Source of the DNA: Chloropicon primus | Lineage: Eukaryota > Chlorophyta > Chloropicophyceae > Chloropicales > Chloropicaceae | Length of the DNA: 64,000 bases | Assembly: GCA_023205875.1 (NCBI GenBank) | Contig: CP060762.1 | Coordinates: 186,001-250,000, forward strand | Reading direction: 5' to 3' | Part shown: in pieces, positions 27,084 to 36,999 of the stretch | Layout of the letters: the number at the start of each line of letters is the position of its first letter | Numbering within the stretch: the stretch's first letter is position 1 | The notes under the pieces: generated by a model | Database searches by the model: none | Told to the model about the DNA's origin: nothing | The model's input: the letters and a program-made list of their open reading frames with translations, nothing else | Position numbers and translations under genes: made by a program

Positions 27084-28361
27084 ATGGCGGTGTCCAGTGG
27101 ACCAAGGGGAAGGGGAAGGGGAAGGGGAGATGGGAACAAGGGTTGGTCTAACATCGCAAACGCCAGAATTTTTGTCGTGGCTTTGAGTCTTGTCGTTCTG
27201 CTTACGGCTAGAAGGATCGTCATTAATGGGATAAGACCAGCCGAAGCTCCAGTTCCAGTTCCACCGCCACCGCCACCTCAGAGGTGTGACTGGACGCTAG
27301 ATGAGCAGCACTACAGCAGCTACTACGAGGACCAATGTTGGAAAAACTTTTCTGTGCCGAACTGGAGGGACGTTGAAGGTGCAAGTCGAGCTATTTATGA
27401 TGACGGAGCTTTGTATATGAAAAGCGTGATCGACTTCGAAGAAGCAAAGAGGTTCAGCACATACTTGGCTTCTGTGGTGTCCCCCAGAACGCTGGATGGG
27501 GAGGAATACTTTGTAGGAAACTTGAGAGACCCGGACGGGAGGTACGACATCACGTTGGACCCAAGGGAGCATGCTCCTGTAATGGATATGCTGAACAAGG
27601 TTGTTGGAAGACTGAAGCCTACCTTGGAGAGAATAGTGGGTCCAAAAGGACAACTCGCGGACTTTTCCTTGTACGTGACTTGCAACTCCTCAGCGCAAGC
27701 GGTTCACGTGGACGCTTGCGCCCTTTGCTGCCCCATCAAGGACAAGTACGAGTCCAGAATGGAAGATGTTGAGATGGTTTACAGCGACGAAATGATGGCT
27801 GTCCTGAAACCAAAATACTTTGAGAACGAGAAGCAAGGTGCGTTTTACTCCATGTTTATCGCGTTGCAGCCGACGACCAAGGAGAAGAACGGCGTGACGT
27901 TCACTTATCCACGTACTCACAGGGCCTTCGCATGGGCGGACATTCCGGGTAAGAAAGGAGGAGGAGAAGTACCTGTTGACTACCTTGGAGACTTTCTCGC
28001 ACAGAACTATCAGAGGTGTGAGCCACCACTGAACACGGGCGACGGATTCATATACAACTCAAAAACATTCCATGCCGCCAACGCGAACCCATCGATCTCC
28101 GCAAGGATGATGCTCTTGATAGCCTTTCAGTCGGGACCAGACAGGAGGGGTATGCCTCTGGGCTCGACCTATTCGATAAAGAAGGACTTCGTCAAGCCGG
28201 GGGCAATCTTTTCCACGCAAATAAAAAAAGAACCAGACGCCTACGCGCGCGATTGCATGAGGATGAAAGGGCTCAGGCCGCCAGCCGTTGTTTTTGGCAA
28301 AATCACTGTGGACAAGTTCCCATTGACTGTAGACTCCCTCAACGAAATCGTTGCGTCCTAA
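27084..28361 (+). CDS. PhyH-like 2-oxoglutarate/Fe(II) oxygenase, membrane-anchored
   Basis: A 425-residue type II membrane protein. A basic start is followed by one membrane segment (about 30-46, IFVVALSLVVLL), a proline run, and a luminal domain. AVHVDAC provides His208 and Asp210, SKTFHAAN provides His330, and ISARMMLLIAF provides Arg341. This arrangement (HxD...H...R) fits the Fe(II) and 2-oxoglutarate sites of phytanoyl-CoA-hydroxylase-like enzymes. The substrate is unknown; a Golgi or ER location is inferred from the anchor. The frame extends upstream only by a GTG, so the ATG at 27084 is used. No introns are seen. Confidence 0.62.
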   Translation: MAVSSGPRGRGRGRGDGNKGWSNIANARIFVVALSLVVLLTARRIVINGIRPAEAPVPVPPPPPPQRCDWTLDEQHYSSYYEDQCWKNFSVPNWRDVEGASRAIYDDGALYMKSVIDFEEAKRFSTYLASVVSPRTLDGEEYFVGNLRDPDGRYDITLDPREHAPVMDMLNKVVGRLKPTLERIVGPKGQLADFSLYVTCNSSAQAVHVDACALCCPIKDKYESRMEDVEMVYSDEMMAVLKPKYFENEKQGAFYSMFIALQPTTKEKNGVTFTYPRTHRAFAWADIPGKKGGGEVPVDYLGDFLAQNYQRCEPPLNTGDGFIYNSKTFHAANANPSISARMMLLIAFQSGPDRRGMPLGSTYSIKKDFVKPGAIFSTQIKKEPDAYARDCMRMKGLRPPAVVFGKITVDKFPLTVDSLNEIVAS

Positions 28362-28848
28362 GGTCAAGGGGCGAGACTCCTCCTGTCCCGTCGATTATCA
28401 TAACAATGCACATAGATATAATATAGATATAATATATATATAATAAGACCTTTTGCAGGAGTACATCCTTTGCTTTGCATCGCGATGCTTCACACCTCGG
28501 TTCCTGCCAAAGCAGGTGAGGCTGAGAGAAACAGAGAGAGGCAAAGAGAGAGAGAGGATGCCAAGGTTGAAGCACGACTCGGGTGAAGGCCTCTTCACTT
28601 CAATCACCATCCCCACCACCATCCAGGATCTCTTCATCATGATCTCTTGATTTCCAAGGAGAGCATCCAGGAGGAGGGCAGGGCAGGGCGAGGAGAACAG
28701 GTTGTTTTGCTGCTGTTGCTGTTGTTGGTCGGTGGTCTTCGGAGCGAGAGCGATTGGAGGGGAGGAGAAGGGAGGGTTAAGTTGCAGCCTGATTCAAGGC
28801 ACACCCGCCTCAAGGGCTTTCGTTTGATACCGCAACTGTTCGGTCGGC
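28362..28848. other. Intergenic before KXD1
   Basis: A 487-bp spacer. It begins with an AT-rich tract (ATAGATATAATATATATA, about 28410-28446), then GA-rich sequence, and ends with a CTTTCGA element just before KXD1. No gene is seen. Confidence 0.45.
28817..28848 (+). promoter_or_regulatory. CTTTCGA upstream element
   Basis: CTTTCGTTTGATACCGC, then a degenerate second half; it directly abuts the KXD1 ATG at 28849. It is the closest copy to a start codon. Confidence 0.4.
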
Positions 28849-29617
28849 ATGAGCAGCGAAGAAGGGGAAGGTGTTGGTGTTGATGTGGAAGAGACTTCTG
28901 CTCCTGGTGTGGTGGAGGAGGGGGAGGGAGCGGCGGGGGCTCAAGGGGGGCCCGTGATCGACAAGCTGGAGAACTTGGTCCTCGAGGAGGGACGGGAGGA
29001 GGGCGCGAGAGGGGATGACGAGGAGGAGGAGGGGACCTCCGACAGACAGGACACTGAAGCGAGCAGCCAGAGTGCGCACGGCTTCCACTTGGACAGTCCA
29101 GCGTCGGTAACAGGCGGGCAGGGAGGGGGGGATCGACGAGCAATCGAGGTGAATGATGGCTTGAGCCTCGCGGGCGTGGTTCGGCAAGTCGCCACATTGG
29201 TTCCCGGGGAGGCCACGCAAAGCATCTTGAGGCTCCAACAGAATATGTAAGCCACCCACACTGACTCGGGGATGTGCTCCCGATGCTTCGGTCGATTTTG
29301 AACTTGGAAACTAACAGGCGCCCGCCATCTGCTCCCTTTTTCTTCTTCTTCTTTATTCGTGGTCATCATCGTCGGATAGTTTGAACAACTTGAAGTCCAC
29401 GAACAAAGCTGTGACCGACTTCAACATCTTTTCCGAGGAGAAGTACTCGAGCATCTCGCCAGACCTCACGAAGCTTGCGAAGAACCTGAAGAGTATCAAA
29501 ACCGATTTAGATTACATATACAAGAAGACGCATTCGATCAAAGTCAAGCTGAAAGGGAAGTACCCCGAAGCCTTCGTCCCGCGGGCAGACCCCGAGCAAC
29601 AGGAAGTAAATGAATGA
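28849..29617 (+). CDS. KXD1: KxDL motif-containing protein 1 (BORC subunit)
   Basis: Two exons: 28849-29246 and 29380-29617 (GTAAGC donor, GATAG acceptor), 211 residues. The first 110 residues are an acidic, disordered extension. The conserved coiled coil spans the splice: SILRLQQNI joined to LNNLKSTNKAVTDFN, then LKSIKTDLDYIYKKTHSIK and KLKGKYPEAFV. KTDL is the KxDL motif. KXD1 is a subunit of BORC/BLOC-related complexes that position lysosomes and endosomes. The junction codon (AT plus T) gives Ile where animals have Met or Leu. The stop is 77 bp from the convergent neighbour. Confidence 0.85.
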
Positions 29618-29694
29618 ATGAAATTCCTTGGCTGATTCTGATTTTGTGTGCAACCTGAACCAAAAAACGATGGGGCTCCCTTCTTTGTCCTCTC

Positions 29695-31872
29695 TCAGAC
29701 AAACTTGAGCCTCTTGGCCACGCTCGCGTTGGCTCCCAGCTTCCTCTTCTTCCTATCCAGTCCCGTGCTCACCCACTTTATGAAGTGGATCGAAAGGAAG
29801 AGCCACTCCCTGAGCCCGTCTTCGTACTGGATGAGGTGCTTGCCAGAGAGTCTATCGAATGCCACGACATTGCCCCACTGGAAGGTGCCTATCTCCGGTC
29901 TGTACACCCCGACTCCCTTGCTAACCACTGTCACGCCAACCTCGTGACCCCTGGCCCTGAGCCAGTCGCCTACCGCTGGTCCTGGAACGTCGCCATCCTT
30001 CATCTTGACTTGGATCAGGCTCATCCAACTGCCCCACCAGCAGCTCTGGCCCCCGGCCTTCTGCACAAAGTCCGCGGGCCTGATCTCCTTGCCCTCGTAC
30101 AGGATCATGTCCTCCCTCTGGCTGCAGCCGCTCACGAGGAAGCCTTCCAAGTCCCCCATGATGACCGGCAGGATCTCGGGGTTCTGGCCAGCGGCCTCAA
30201 GCAGGCCCTTGGCCTTCGCGAAGCCCAGTGGGGCCCACTTCAGAAGCTCCTTCCCCTTCTTCTTGCTTCCCGCCGGCTTTGCCAACCCATTGAATTCTCC
30301 CCTCTTCAGCGGGGACACCACGGTGGCGGGCTGCAGGCTCGCAGCGAAGTTCAGAGCCGACTGCAGGATCGTGTGGAACCAATCCTGGACGGTGGCAAGC
30401 TGGAACTGCAAGGCCTTCCTCGAGTAAGGCAAGTAAGATCGGATCCCAAAGCTCCCTTCCCCCTTTGAGTGCATGTTCGCCGACACCCTCGGCGAGCGCA
30501 CCGGAGTCCTCTTCCTGATCTTCTTCACCACCCGGATACCAAAGTCCACGCTGCTTCCTGGGAGCCACCTCACCCACTCCATGGAAAGGTGAAGCCACTC
30601 CTCCTCGAACCCGTCCAGGTACCTCACTAGGTGCTGGCCGTTGGTCCTGTCGAAGTCCTCGATGATCCCGCTCTTGAACAAGTTCAGCTTCTTGCTGTAT
30701 ACCGAAACTATTTTACCTAGAACGGTGCTCCCAAGCACCTTGCCCCGCACCCTCAGCCACTCTCCCACAGACTGTGCTGACTCCTCGGCCCTCCCTCCGT
30801 CCAGCTCGCCCTTCACTCTCAGGGCCGCCTTCCAGTTGTTGTGGAAGATTCCGGTGCCCATCCTGACGAACTCGGAAGGGTGCATCAGCCTCCCGTGGTA
30901 CGAGACGTACTCCTGGGAGTGGCGCAGCGTGCAGCCAAGGAGCTTGCCCGTCAAAGGCCCCGAGACGACTTGCACGGACCGAGGCCTGTCCTCCTTGAAG
31001 TGCCGAAGAGCCTTTGGGGTCTGAAGCTCGGCGTTGGGGTTCGGCTGCCAGAAGGAGCGCACCCCCTCGAAGTGCTTCGCCAGGTGCTTGGACTTGTTGT
31101 GCTTGGACGAGGAGGCCCCCCCGCCCCGCCCTCCGCCGCAAAAGAGGTCGTAGGGGTTGCTCTCGTCCAAGGCTGGGGGAGGCTGCAAGCACCGGAGGAT
31201 CGGCTTCCTCGCCGCGTCTCTCTTCCTAACCCAGTACTTGTACACCTGGGAGAGGTCCTGGTACACAAGGTGCGAAAAGCCGTTGGCCGCCAAGATGGCT
31301 ATGGCGGACTCCTGGGGGAGGGACTCGGCGACGGACCTGCAGGTCCGCTTCCTCCCTCCGCTGCTCCCGGCGTCCTCCTGGGACGCCTGGGCCGTCGACG
31401 CCGTCGCGTGGAGGGCGAACTCCAGCCGTATCAGCATGTTCTCCAAGTCCTCCTCGAGGATCTTGCTCCCCTTCTCCCTCTCGCTGAGCCAAACCTCGTC
31501 CTCCTCGTCCAGGTCGTACTCCAGCCCCGTCTCCGGGTTCCTCTGCCTCTCGTGAGACGCCTTGATGTACCCGTCCGGCACCACGAACGTCTTCCTCTCG
31601 AAGAACTCGTTCTCGTACCACTTGGTCACCACCTTGCAGCTCGGCGTCTCGATGTCCAGCGAGCGCAAGTTCTCCAACGTGGAGGAGGGGGACGGCGACG
31701 ACGGCGACGACGAGGCACCACACAGGGACCTGGACTCCAAGCTTGGTATGGGGTTCGTCAAGTACGTCCTCGCCCTCACGTCGTCCAGCTCGCTCAAGTC
31801 CCTCACGATGTCCAGCCTCTTGTGCTCGTCGATCTTCCTGTCCCTGAACACCCTCCCTGTCGAACCCTTCAT
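29695..31872 (-). CDS. Enhancer-of-Polycomb-like protein with two repeated C-terminal modules
   Basis: A 725-residue single-exon protein. The N-terminal 40-260 region has features of the EPc-N domain: LEYDLDEEDEVWLSE and YKYWVRKRDAARKPILR. EPC proteins are subunits of NuA4-type histone acetyltransferase complexes. The C-terminal half has a module repeated twice (about 303-455 and 569-715). Each starts with a SAND-like part (GPLTGKLLGC..., LMHPSEF..., NNWKAALRVK; and GDLEGFLVSGC, IRPADF). Each then has a Tudor-like part (VGEWLRVRGKVLGSTVLGKI, FDRTNGQHLVRYLDG; VGDWLRARGHEVGVTVVSKG, FDRLSGKHLIQYEDG). The EPC call is fairly strong; the SAND and Tudor names are pattern-based. Confidence 0.68.
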   Translation of the reverse strand: MKGSTGRVFRDRKIDEHKRLDIVRDLSELDDVRARTYLTNPIPSLESRSLCGASSSPSSPSPSSTLENLRSLDIETPSCKVVTKWYENEFFERKTFVVPDGYIKASHERQRNPETGLEYDLDEEDEVWLSEREKGSKILEEDLENMLIRLEFALHATASTAQASQEDAGSSGGRKRTCRSVAESLPQESAIAILAANGFSHLVYQDLSQVYKYWVRKRDAARKPILRCLQPPPALDESNPYDLFCGGGRGGGASSSKHNKSKHLAKHFEGVRSFWQPNPNAELQTPKALRHFKEDRPRSVQVVSGPLTGKLLGCTLRHSQEYVSYHGRLMHPSEFVRMGTGIFHNNWKAALRVKGELDGGRAEESAQSVGEWLRVRGKVLGSTVLGKIVSVYSKKLNLFKSGIIEDFDRTNGQHLVRYLDGFEEEWLHLSMEWVRWLPGSSVDFGIRVVKKIRKRTPVRSPRVSANMHSKGEGSFGIRSYLPYSRKALQFQLATVQDWFHTILQSALNFAASLQPATVVSPLKRGEFNGLAKPAGSKKKGKELLKWAPLGFAKAKGLLEAAGQNPEILPVIMGDLEGFLVSGCSQREDMILYEGKEIRPADFVQKAGGQSCWWGSWMSLIQVKMKDGDVPGPAVGDWLRARGHEVGVTVVSKGVGVYRPEIGTFQWGNVVAFDRLSGKHLIQYEDGLREWLFLSIHFIKWVSTGLDRKKRKLGANASVAKRLKFV

Positions 31873-33107
31873 ATTGATACTATTGATATAGTAGTGAGAC
31901 CAATATCAATATCAATATCAATCAAACAATCGATCGATCGATCGAACGAACGATCCAAAAAAAAAATATCCCAAAGGGATGGCGAATCGAATCGAATCTA
32001 ATGAAGCAACCAAGCAACGAACGAACGAACGAACGAGAGAGAGAGAGAGAGAGCAAACTCAAAAACGAATGGTTTTGTTTGGTTTGGTTTGTCTCCTCCC
32101 TCCCCGTTCGAACGGCAAGCCTGGGCCAAAAAAAAAAAGGCGAGAGGAGGGGAGAGTCTCCGCCTGCCTCGCCTGTCCGTCCCCGTCTCGCCCTGCGGAC
32201 AAAGACGACGACCTCGTTGTCCTGTCGTGTCACTAAGACCTCCCCTAGGGTCCACCTCCCAGCATGAACCCCTCCCACCTCACCGCGAGGAGGTCGCCTT
32301 TCGCTTCGGGTCCCCACGCGGGCCAAAATGCGCGAATGAGGGGTCTTTCGAAAGATCACGAGACGAAGAATCGAATGGTCGCGACCTCCTCGTCTCTCGC
32401 GGACTCGCTCGCGCTGCGATCGCTCCCCAAAGGCGCTCTCTCCCCAAAGGCGCGCTCCTCTCGACTCGATGGCGCGCGAAAGGTGTCGTCGCCGTAATTT
32501 AACGTGTGTTTTCTATTCCAAAAATATCTCCATTAGCACGGTGTTTTCTATTCTATTCTCTCATGGAAATATCATACAACATTTCCAAAAGTACATTCTA
32601 ATTTCAAATTTCAAGTGGCGTGTGCAATGGCGTAAAGGGTCTGTTTCTGACCCAGAAAGACCTTGGATGGAGGGGACGGCGACCAGCGTTGGACCAGGGC
32701 ACGAGTTTTGGATCAGCTCAAACGGAAGCTAAGCTTCACCTCGGTGGTTGTATCTCTCAACTTTCTCTCAAAGGTTGAAAGAAAACTCGCCTTTGGGCTG
32801 CGGGTGTCCTCCGCCTTGGCGTGTTAAACGGAATTGGGTTTGGTGCTGGTGCCTTGGCCATTGCAAAGCCAGGGGTACTCGTTGGTCACTGCGTTGTTTG
32901 GAGCGGGGAATCTGCGTTGGGATCGAGCGGAATCGCGTCCGGTGCTTTCTTCTCCTTCCCGAGAAGCGAGTTCTTCTCCTCTCCGGAAGAAGAGAAGTCC
33001 AGTGCCTTGAGGAGTGGGGGACGAGGCCAAAGATTGCTGTCGCCCGTCCACTGATTTGGTTGGTTGGTTGGTTGGTTGGCATTGCTTGATTGATCATCCC
33101 TCGCGCG
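31873..33107. other. Divergent promoter region, EPL / EHD
   Basis: A 1,235-bp spacer. From the left: an ATATCA repeat (about 31896-31925), CGAT and CGAA repeats (31930-31950, 32016-32036), GA run, a CTTTCGA element (32345), a short CCCCAAAGGCGC tandem (about 32427-32455), an AT-rich tract (32500-32620) and a GGTT repeat (33057-33078). No gene is seen. Confidence 0.5.
32345..32378 (+). promoter_or_regulatory. CTTTCGA palindromic element
   Basis: TCTTTCGAAAGATC is a perfect palindrome core. The second half is weak. It lies 760 bp before EHD and 470 bp before the EPL start. Confidence 0.35.
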
Positions 33108-34772
33108 ATGTCTTCGAACGAGGATGCGGTGTACGAGGCCTGGTTCGCCGTGGCGGCGGAGGGAGGGGACAAGGTGCTGGGGAACCAAGCCGTGCAGTTC
33201 TTCGGCAGGTCCGAGCTCCCGAAGAACCAGCTGGCCAAGGTGTGGTCCCAGGCGGACTACGACAGGAGCGGGTCGCTTAGCTTGAAGAAGTTCAAGCACG
33301 CCATGAAGCTCCTGGCTTTGAGCCAGCAGGGGAGGGATCTCTCCGAGGCGGCCGTGGATGACGAGTCCTGCGGGATGCCCGCCATGGTGGGTTTGGAGGA
33401 GGTCACGCAGAAGGCGTTGGGCGGGGACGCGGGGAGCAACCCCTTCGCGGAGGACGGGGACGACGGTGCCGACAATCCGTTCGGGTCCCCCTCGTCCCCG
33501 GCGACCGGGACTCCGGTTGCCAGCCAAGGGAGGGGGGTCAAAGTGATACAGAACGCAAAGGAGCAGGCTGCGATGAAGAAGAAGAAGAAGCAGCTGAGCA
33601 AGGCGGAGTGCACCGACATCGTGGACGGCCTGAAGCACCTCTACTTTTCGAGGATCAAGAAAATCGAGGAGGAGTTCAAGTTCGGGTCTTTCTTCTCGCC
33701 GTGCCTCTCCGAGGGGGACTTCGATTCCAAGCCCTCGGTGCTGCTCCTCGGCCAGTACTCCACGGGAAAGACCACCTTCATCAGGCACCTGCTCAAGTCG
33801 GAGTACCCTGGCTCTCACATCGGGCCCGAGCCCACTACAGACAGGTTCGTCGTCGTCCACCACGGGCACGAGCCCAGGAGAACTCCGGGAAACACGCTCG
33901 CCGTGCAGCCTGACAAGCCCTTCCAGGGCCTGACCGTGTTCGGCAGCGCGTTCCTCGGAAGGTTGGAGGGCGCCCAGTGCCCGAACGACCTGCTGGAGAA
34001 CGTCACGCTGATCGACACGCCCGGCGTCCTTTCCGGAGAAAAGCAGAGGGTAGAGAGGGCCTACGAATTCACTTCGGTCTGCGAGTGGTTCGCCTCCAGG
34101 TCGGACCTCATTCTCCTCCTGTTCGACCCCTACAAGCTCGACATTAGCGACGAGTTCAAGAACGTGATCCACTCCATCAAGGGGCACGATGACAAGGTCA
34201 GGATTGTGCTGAACAAGGCCGACCAGGTCGACTCCCAGCAGCTGATGAGAGTGTACGGGGCCCTGATGTGGTCCCTGGGAAAGGTATTCAATACGCCAGA
34301 AGTGGTGAGGGTTTACATAGGCAGCTTCAATACCGAGCCGATCAGCAACGAAAAGAATCCGTTGGCCACCGCGCTTTTCGAGAAGGAGCAAGGTGATTTG
34401 CTCAAGGACCTGTACCAGCTGCCCGAAAGGAGCTGCGACCGCAAGGTCAACGAATTCGTCAAGAGGATCCGGGCTCTGAGAATGCACGTCCTGATTATCT
34501 CCCACCTGCGGAAGCAGATGCCTTCCTTGTACGGGAAAAAGGACAAGCAACAGAAGCTGTTGAACAGCCTCGGAGAGGAATTTTCCAAGCTTCAGAGGGA
34601 GAAGCACCTCCCCCCGGGCGACTTCCCAGACCCGGCTAGGTACAAATCTATCCTTTCCTGCTTTGACCTGTGCAAGTTCAACAAGATCGAGAAGAAGCAC
34701 ATGAAGTACCTCGACGACGCTCTCGCTGTGGACATCCCAAGGCTCGTCAAAATCTTCGAGAACCCTTTCTAA
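33108..34772 (+). CDS. EHD: EH-domain dynamin-like ATPase (EHD), plant order
   Basis: A 554-residue single-exon protein. An EH domain with EF-hand-like features is at the N terminus (about 1-80; SELPKNQLAKVWSQADYD, RSGSLSLKKF). NPF motifs (SNPFAEDG, DNPFGSP) follow. The dynamin-like domain has the P-loop GQYSTGKTTFIRHLL, LIDTPGVLSGEKQR and the NKAD motif. EHD proteins tubulate endosomal membranes and drive recycling. Animal EHDs carry the EH domain at the C terminus; the N-terminal position matches plant EHD1/2. The frame extends upstream only by a TTG, so the ATG at 33108 is used. Confidence 0.93.
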   Translation: MSSNEDAVYEAWFAVAAEGGDKVLGNQAVQFFGRSELPKNQLAKVWSQADYDRSGSLSLKKFKHAMKLLALSQQGRDLSEAAVDDESCGMPAMVGLEEVTQKALGGDAGSNPFAEDGDDGADNPFGSPSSPATGTPVASQGRGVKVIQNAKEQAAMKKKKKQLSKAECTDIVDGLKHLYFSRIKKIEEEFKFGSFFSPCLSEGDFDSKPSVLLLGQYSTGKTTFIRHLLKSEYPGSHIGPEPTTDRFVVVHHGHEPRRTPGNTLAVQPDKPFQGLTVFGSAFLGRLEGAQCPNDLLENVTLIDTPGVLSGEKQRVERAYEFTSVCEWFASRSDLILLLFDPYKLDISDEFKNVIHSIKGHDDKVRIVLNKADQVDSQQLMRVYGALMWSLGKVFNTPEVVRVYIGSFNTEPISNEKNPLATALFEKEQGDLLKDLYQLPERSCDRKVNEFVKRIRALRMHVLIISHLRKQMPSLYGKKDKQQKLLNSLGEEFSKLQREKHLPPGDFPDPARYKSILSCFDLCKFNKIEKKHMKYLDDALAVDIPRLVKIFENPF

Positions 34773-35129
34773 TCATCTTTAATCGTGTGCCGACCGTGTT
34801 CTCAAGAAAGCAATACATCTTTAAACCCCTTCCCGAACGACGACAACGGCCGTGCTGCCATCTTCACTTGCCAAGCCACAAAAACTCAGCCTCCTCCCGC
34901 CCGGTAGAGAGGATAACGCCTTGTCGACGCAAGGTGGTGGTGGCAGAGGTGGTGTTTGTCGAGGACCTTGTTGAAGGTGGGGGAAGGGGAAGGGGGGAGG
35001 TGTGGATCAAACGGAAGGACGAGCTCCGGGTCTTTCCACAGACGGGTTTCGAAGCCGTGTTGGAGCATGGCCGATGGTCTTACCGTCCCTCCTCTCTCGC
35101 GATTCGATTCCTGCGATTGATTGCGAGAG
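34773..35129. other. Spacer with diverged R1 repeat
   Basis: A 357-bp spacer between two plus-strand genes. Most of it (34930-35060) is a diverged copy of repeat R1, with a degenerate CTTTCCAC element at 35032. No gene is seen. Confidence 0.45.
34930..35060. repeat. Dispersed repeat R1, diverged copy at 34.9 kb
   Basis: It shares GTTTGTCGAGGAC, then TTGTTGAAGG, GGGAGGTGTGGA and AAACGGAAGG, in the same order as R1 at 15.4 and 25.2 kb. It ends near TCTTTCCACAGACGGG. Confidence 0.5.
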
Positions 35130-36511
35130 ATGGAAAGGGAGGAAGAGAAGGTGAAGCAGTGCGTTGAGGCGGCCATAGACTTGATCAGACTCGCTGGGAA
35201 CCCACAAGCAAAGTGAGTGTATGGTGTGGCAACCTCTACCCCGTTGCCTTGCTTCCCTCTCCGCGAAGAGTGTCACCCAACAGTGGAATCAACTTTTGGC
35301 AGGCGAGGACCAGAAAGAGACGAGGGGAGGGGGAGAGGGCATCCGAATAGTTTGAACCGACAGACTGACACTCTTGGTATCGCACATCCTCAGGTGGTCT
35401 GCGGAGAGCCTCCGCAACGCGATTTCGTGGCTGGATTCGACGGAGGCATGGGCCAAGCAGCACCACACCAAAGATATTGTGCGGCGAGTCATCCAGGTGA
35501 GTGTGTGAGCAACGGGAGAAGAAGAAGAAGCAAGGGGGCCTTCGACATTTCCTCGTGACGGGGATTCCTTGCGTGCACCAGGTCACTGACTCGCACTCTG
35601 AATGAACGGGCACAACCTTCCAGCAAGTCAGTGCCGTTCTCCCAGACGGCAAGTCGTTTGTGTTTGAGAGCTTGATCACCGCCAGGGACGTGTTCGTGAA
35701 GAACTTGGTGTTCCGGCCCTGCAGCCAACAGGGCCTCGTGGATATGATTGAGAATTTGAAGTCCATCGACTGCGAGAGGATACGCTCAAGCATTGCTTAC
35801 TACACGACGAGAGTCTACTCCCTGGAATCTCAGCTCCAGGTTTCGTGCGACCTCTTGCACAGCATCCGGAGCGAGGCCAGCCAGGGACTCAGGAAGTCCG
35901 TCCTTTCGATTCTCGAGAGCGAGGGGGAGGACGATTGCGAGGGTGACTGTGATTGGAGCTCCTTCTTGGATTATTTGTTGAGCTGGAGGATTGTGTGCCT
36001 CTCGGCCTTTGTCACCCTTCAGGCCAAGCAGGCGTTCTCCAACGGCTGGGACTTTGACGAGGTATTTTTCTCGAACCCTTTGAGTCTGGACCCACCGAGC
36101 GGAGGAGGGCTGCCAAACGCCCTGGAGTGCTGCTGCATCCTTCTCCTCGCAAGGGTGTGGTACCACATCATACACGCTGCACACAGTCGGAGGCTGTACA
36201 AGGCGGCAGGCGAAAAGGAAAGCTCGGCGTTGATGCCCTCGATGGCCGAGGGCGTGAAGGCTGGCCTGCTTGCGAGAATGATCTCGGGGCTTGATGAGCG
36301 GGGGGTTCTCTTCGACATCCACCCCGGCCTTCTGGCGACTTTGTGCCTCCACTGCGCGGAGTTCCGGCAACCTTATGAACGGTTCCTGAGCGACGAGGGG
36401 CGCGGCGGCGACGACGAGAGTCTGGGGGCCTCGGGGACGTGCAAGAGAGTTTTCAGGGCGTGGCTGGTGAGGGCAGACGCTGCCAGCACGGGTTTCGGCG
36501 CCGACTCTTGA
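35130..36511 (+). CDS. Unknown three-exon helical protein
   Basis: Exons 35130-35212, 35394-35496 and 35624-36511, each with a clean GT-AG border, give 357 residues. I do not recognise it. The start MEREEEKVKQCVEAAIDLIR and the second exon (WSAESLRNAISWLDSTEAWA) are helical. The third exon has VFESLITARDVFVKNLVFRP, LDYLLSWRIVCLSAFVTLQ and a Cys-rich hydrophobic helix ALECCCILLLARVWYHI. There is no signal peptide. The two small first exons rest on splice consensus and frame continuity rather than homology. Confidence 0.6.
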
Positions 36512-36562
36512 CACGAGAGCGTGAACTCTTTTCGATTGTATTATTTTGCTTGTATAAACCTC

Positions 36563-36721
36563 CTACATCTGCTTGAGCTCTACGCTCTTGAGACGCTTGC
36601 CATAGACACCCCTCCTGTTCTTCCTTCTCTCCATGTAGCTGAAGCACAGGTGCATGGAGAGAACGAGCAGCACAAGAAGGAGGCACAGTGTCCCTGGAAC
36701 AAGGATGCCTTCTCCTGACAT
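36563..36721 (-). CDS. Small single-span membrane protein, 52 residues
   Basis: A short frame reading MSGEGILVPG, then a hydrophobic span TLCLLLVLLVLSMHLCF, then a basic tail SYMERRKNRRGVYGKR and SVELKQM before a TAG. The layout (short polar start, one membrane helix, positive cytosolic end) is what a real membrane microprotein looks like. Support from context: a CTTTCGA element in the right orientation lies 64-97 bp upstream, and the frame fills a gap between a plus-strand stop (36511) and a divergent plus-strand gene (37000). I do not recognise the family. It could also be a chance frame. Confidence 0.5.
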   Translation of the reverse strand: MSGEGILVPGTLCLLLVLLVLSMHLCFSYMERRKNRRGVYGKRLKSVELKQM

Positions 36722-36784
36722 GTTCTTCCCCCGACGCGCGCTCCAGTCCTCTTCGTTTCTCTCTTCCTCGAATCCTCACCAGAG

Positions 36785-36818
36785 CGACGTTTCTTCCACG
36801 CGACGGCTCGTTCGAAAG
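36785..36818 (-). promoter_or_regulatory. CTTTCGA upstream element, minus strand
   Basis: On the minus strand CTTTCGAACGAGCCGTCGC, then GTGGAAGAAACG. It points at the 52-residue gene. Confidence 0.5.
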
Positions 36819-36999
36819 AGCAAGAGGTGAAGCCCCCGCCTGTTGTGTCCTCCGCCTCCCCTTTCCTCCGCAACGCCGCGCTCCAGTCCTCGTGCCTCGC
36901 CCTCGTGCTCGTCCGTTATGATGGCAGCGGAAGGGAGAATCCACCAAAGAGAAAGAACGATGATCTGTCCCCTCCAAGGTGAGAGGGAGGGTTGAGGAC

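Noticed and set aside
31873-32500. Several short frames with Arg/Glu runs in the EPL/EHD spacer
   Set aside because: They come from CGAA, GA and CGAT repeats.
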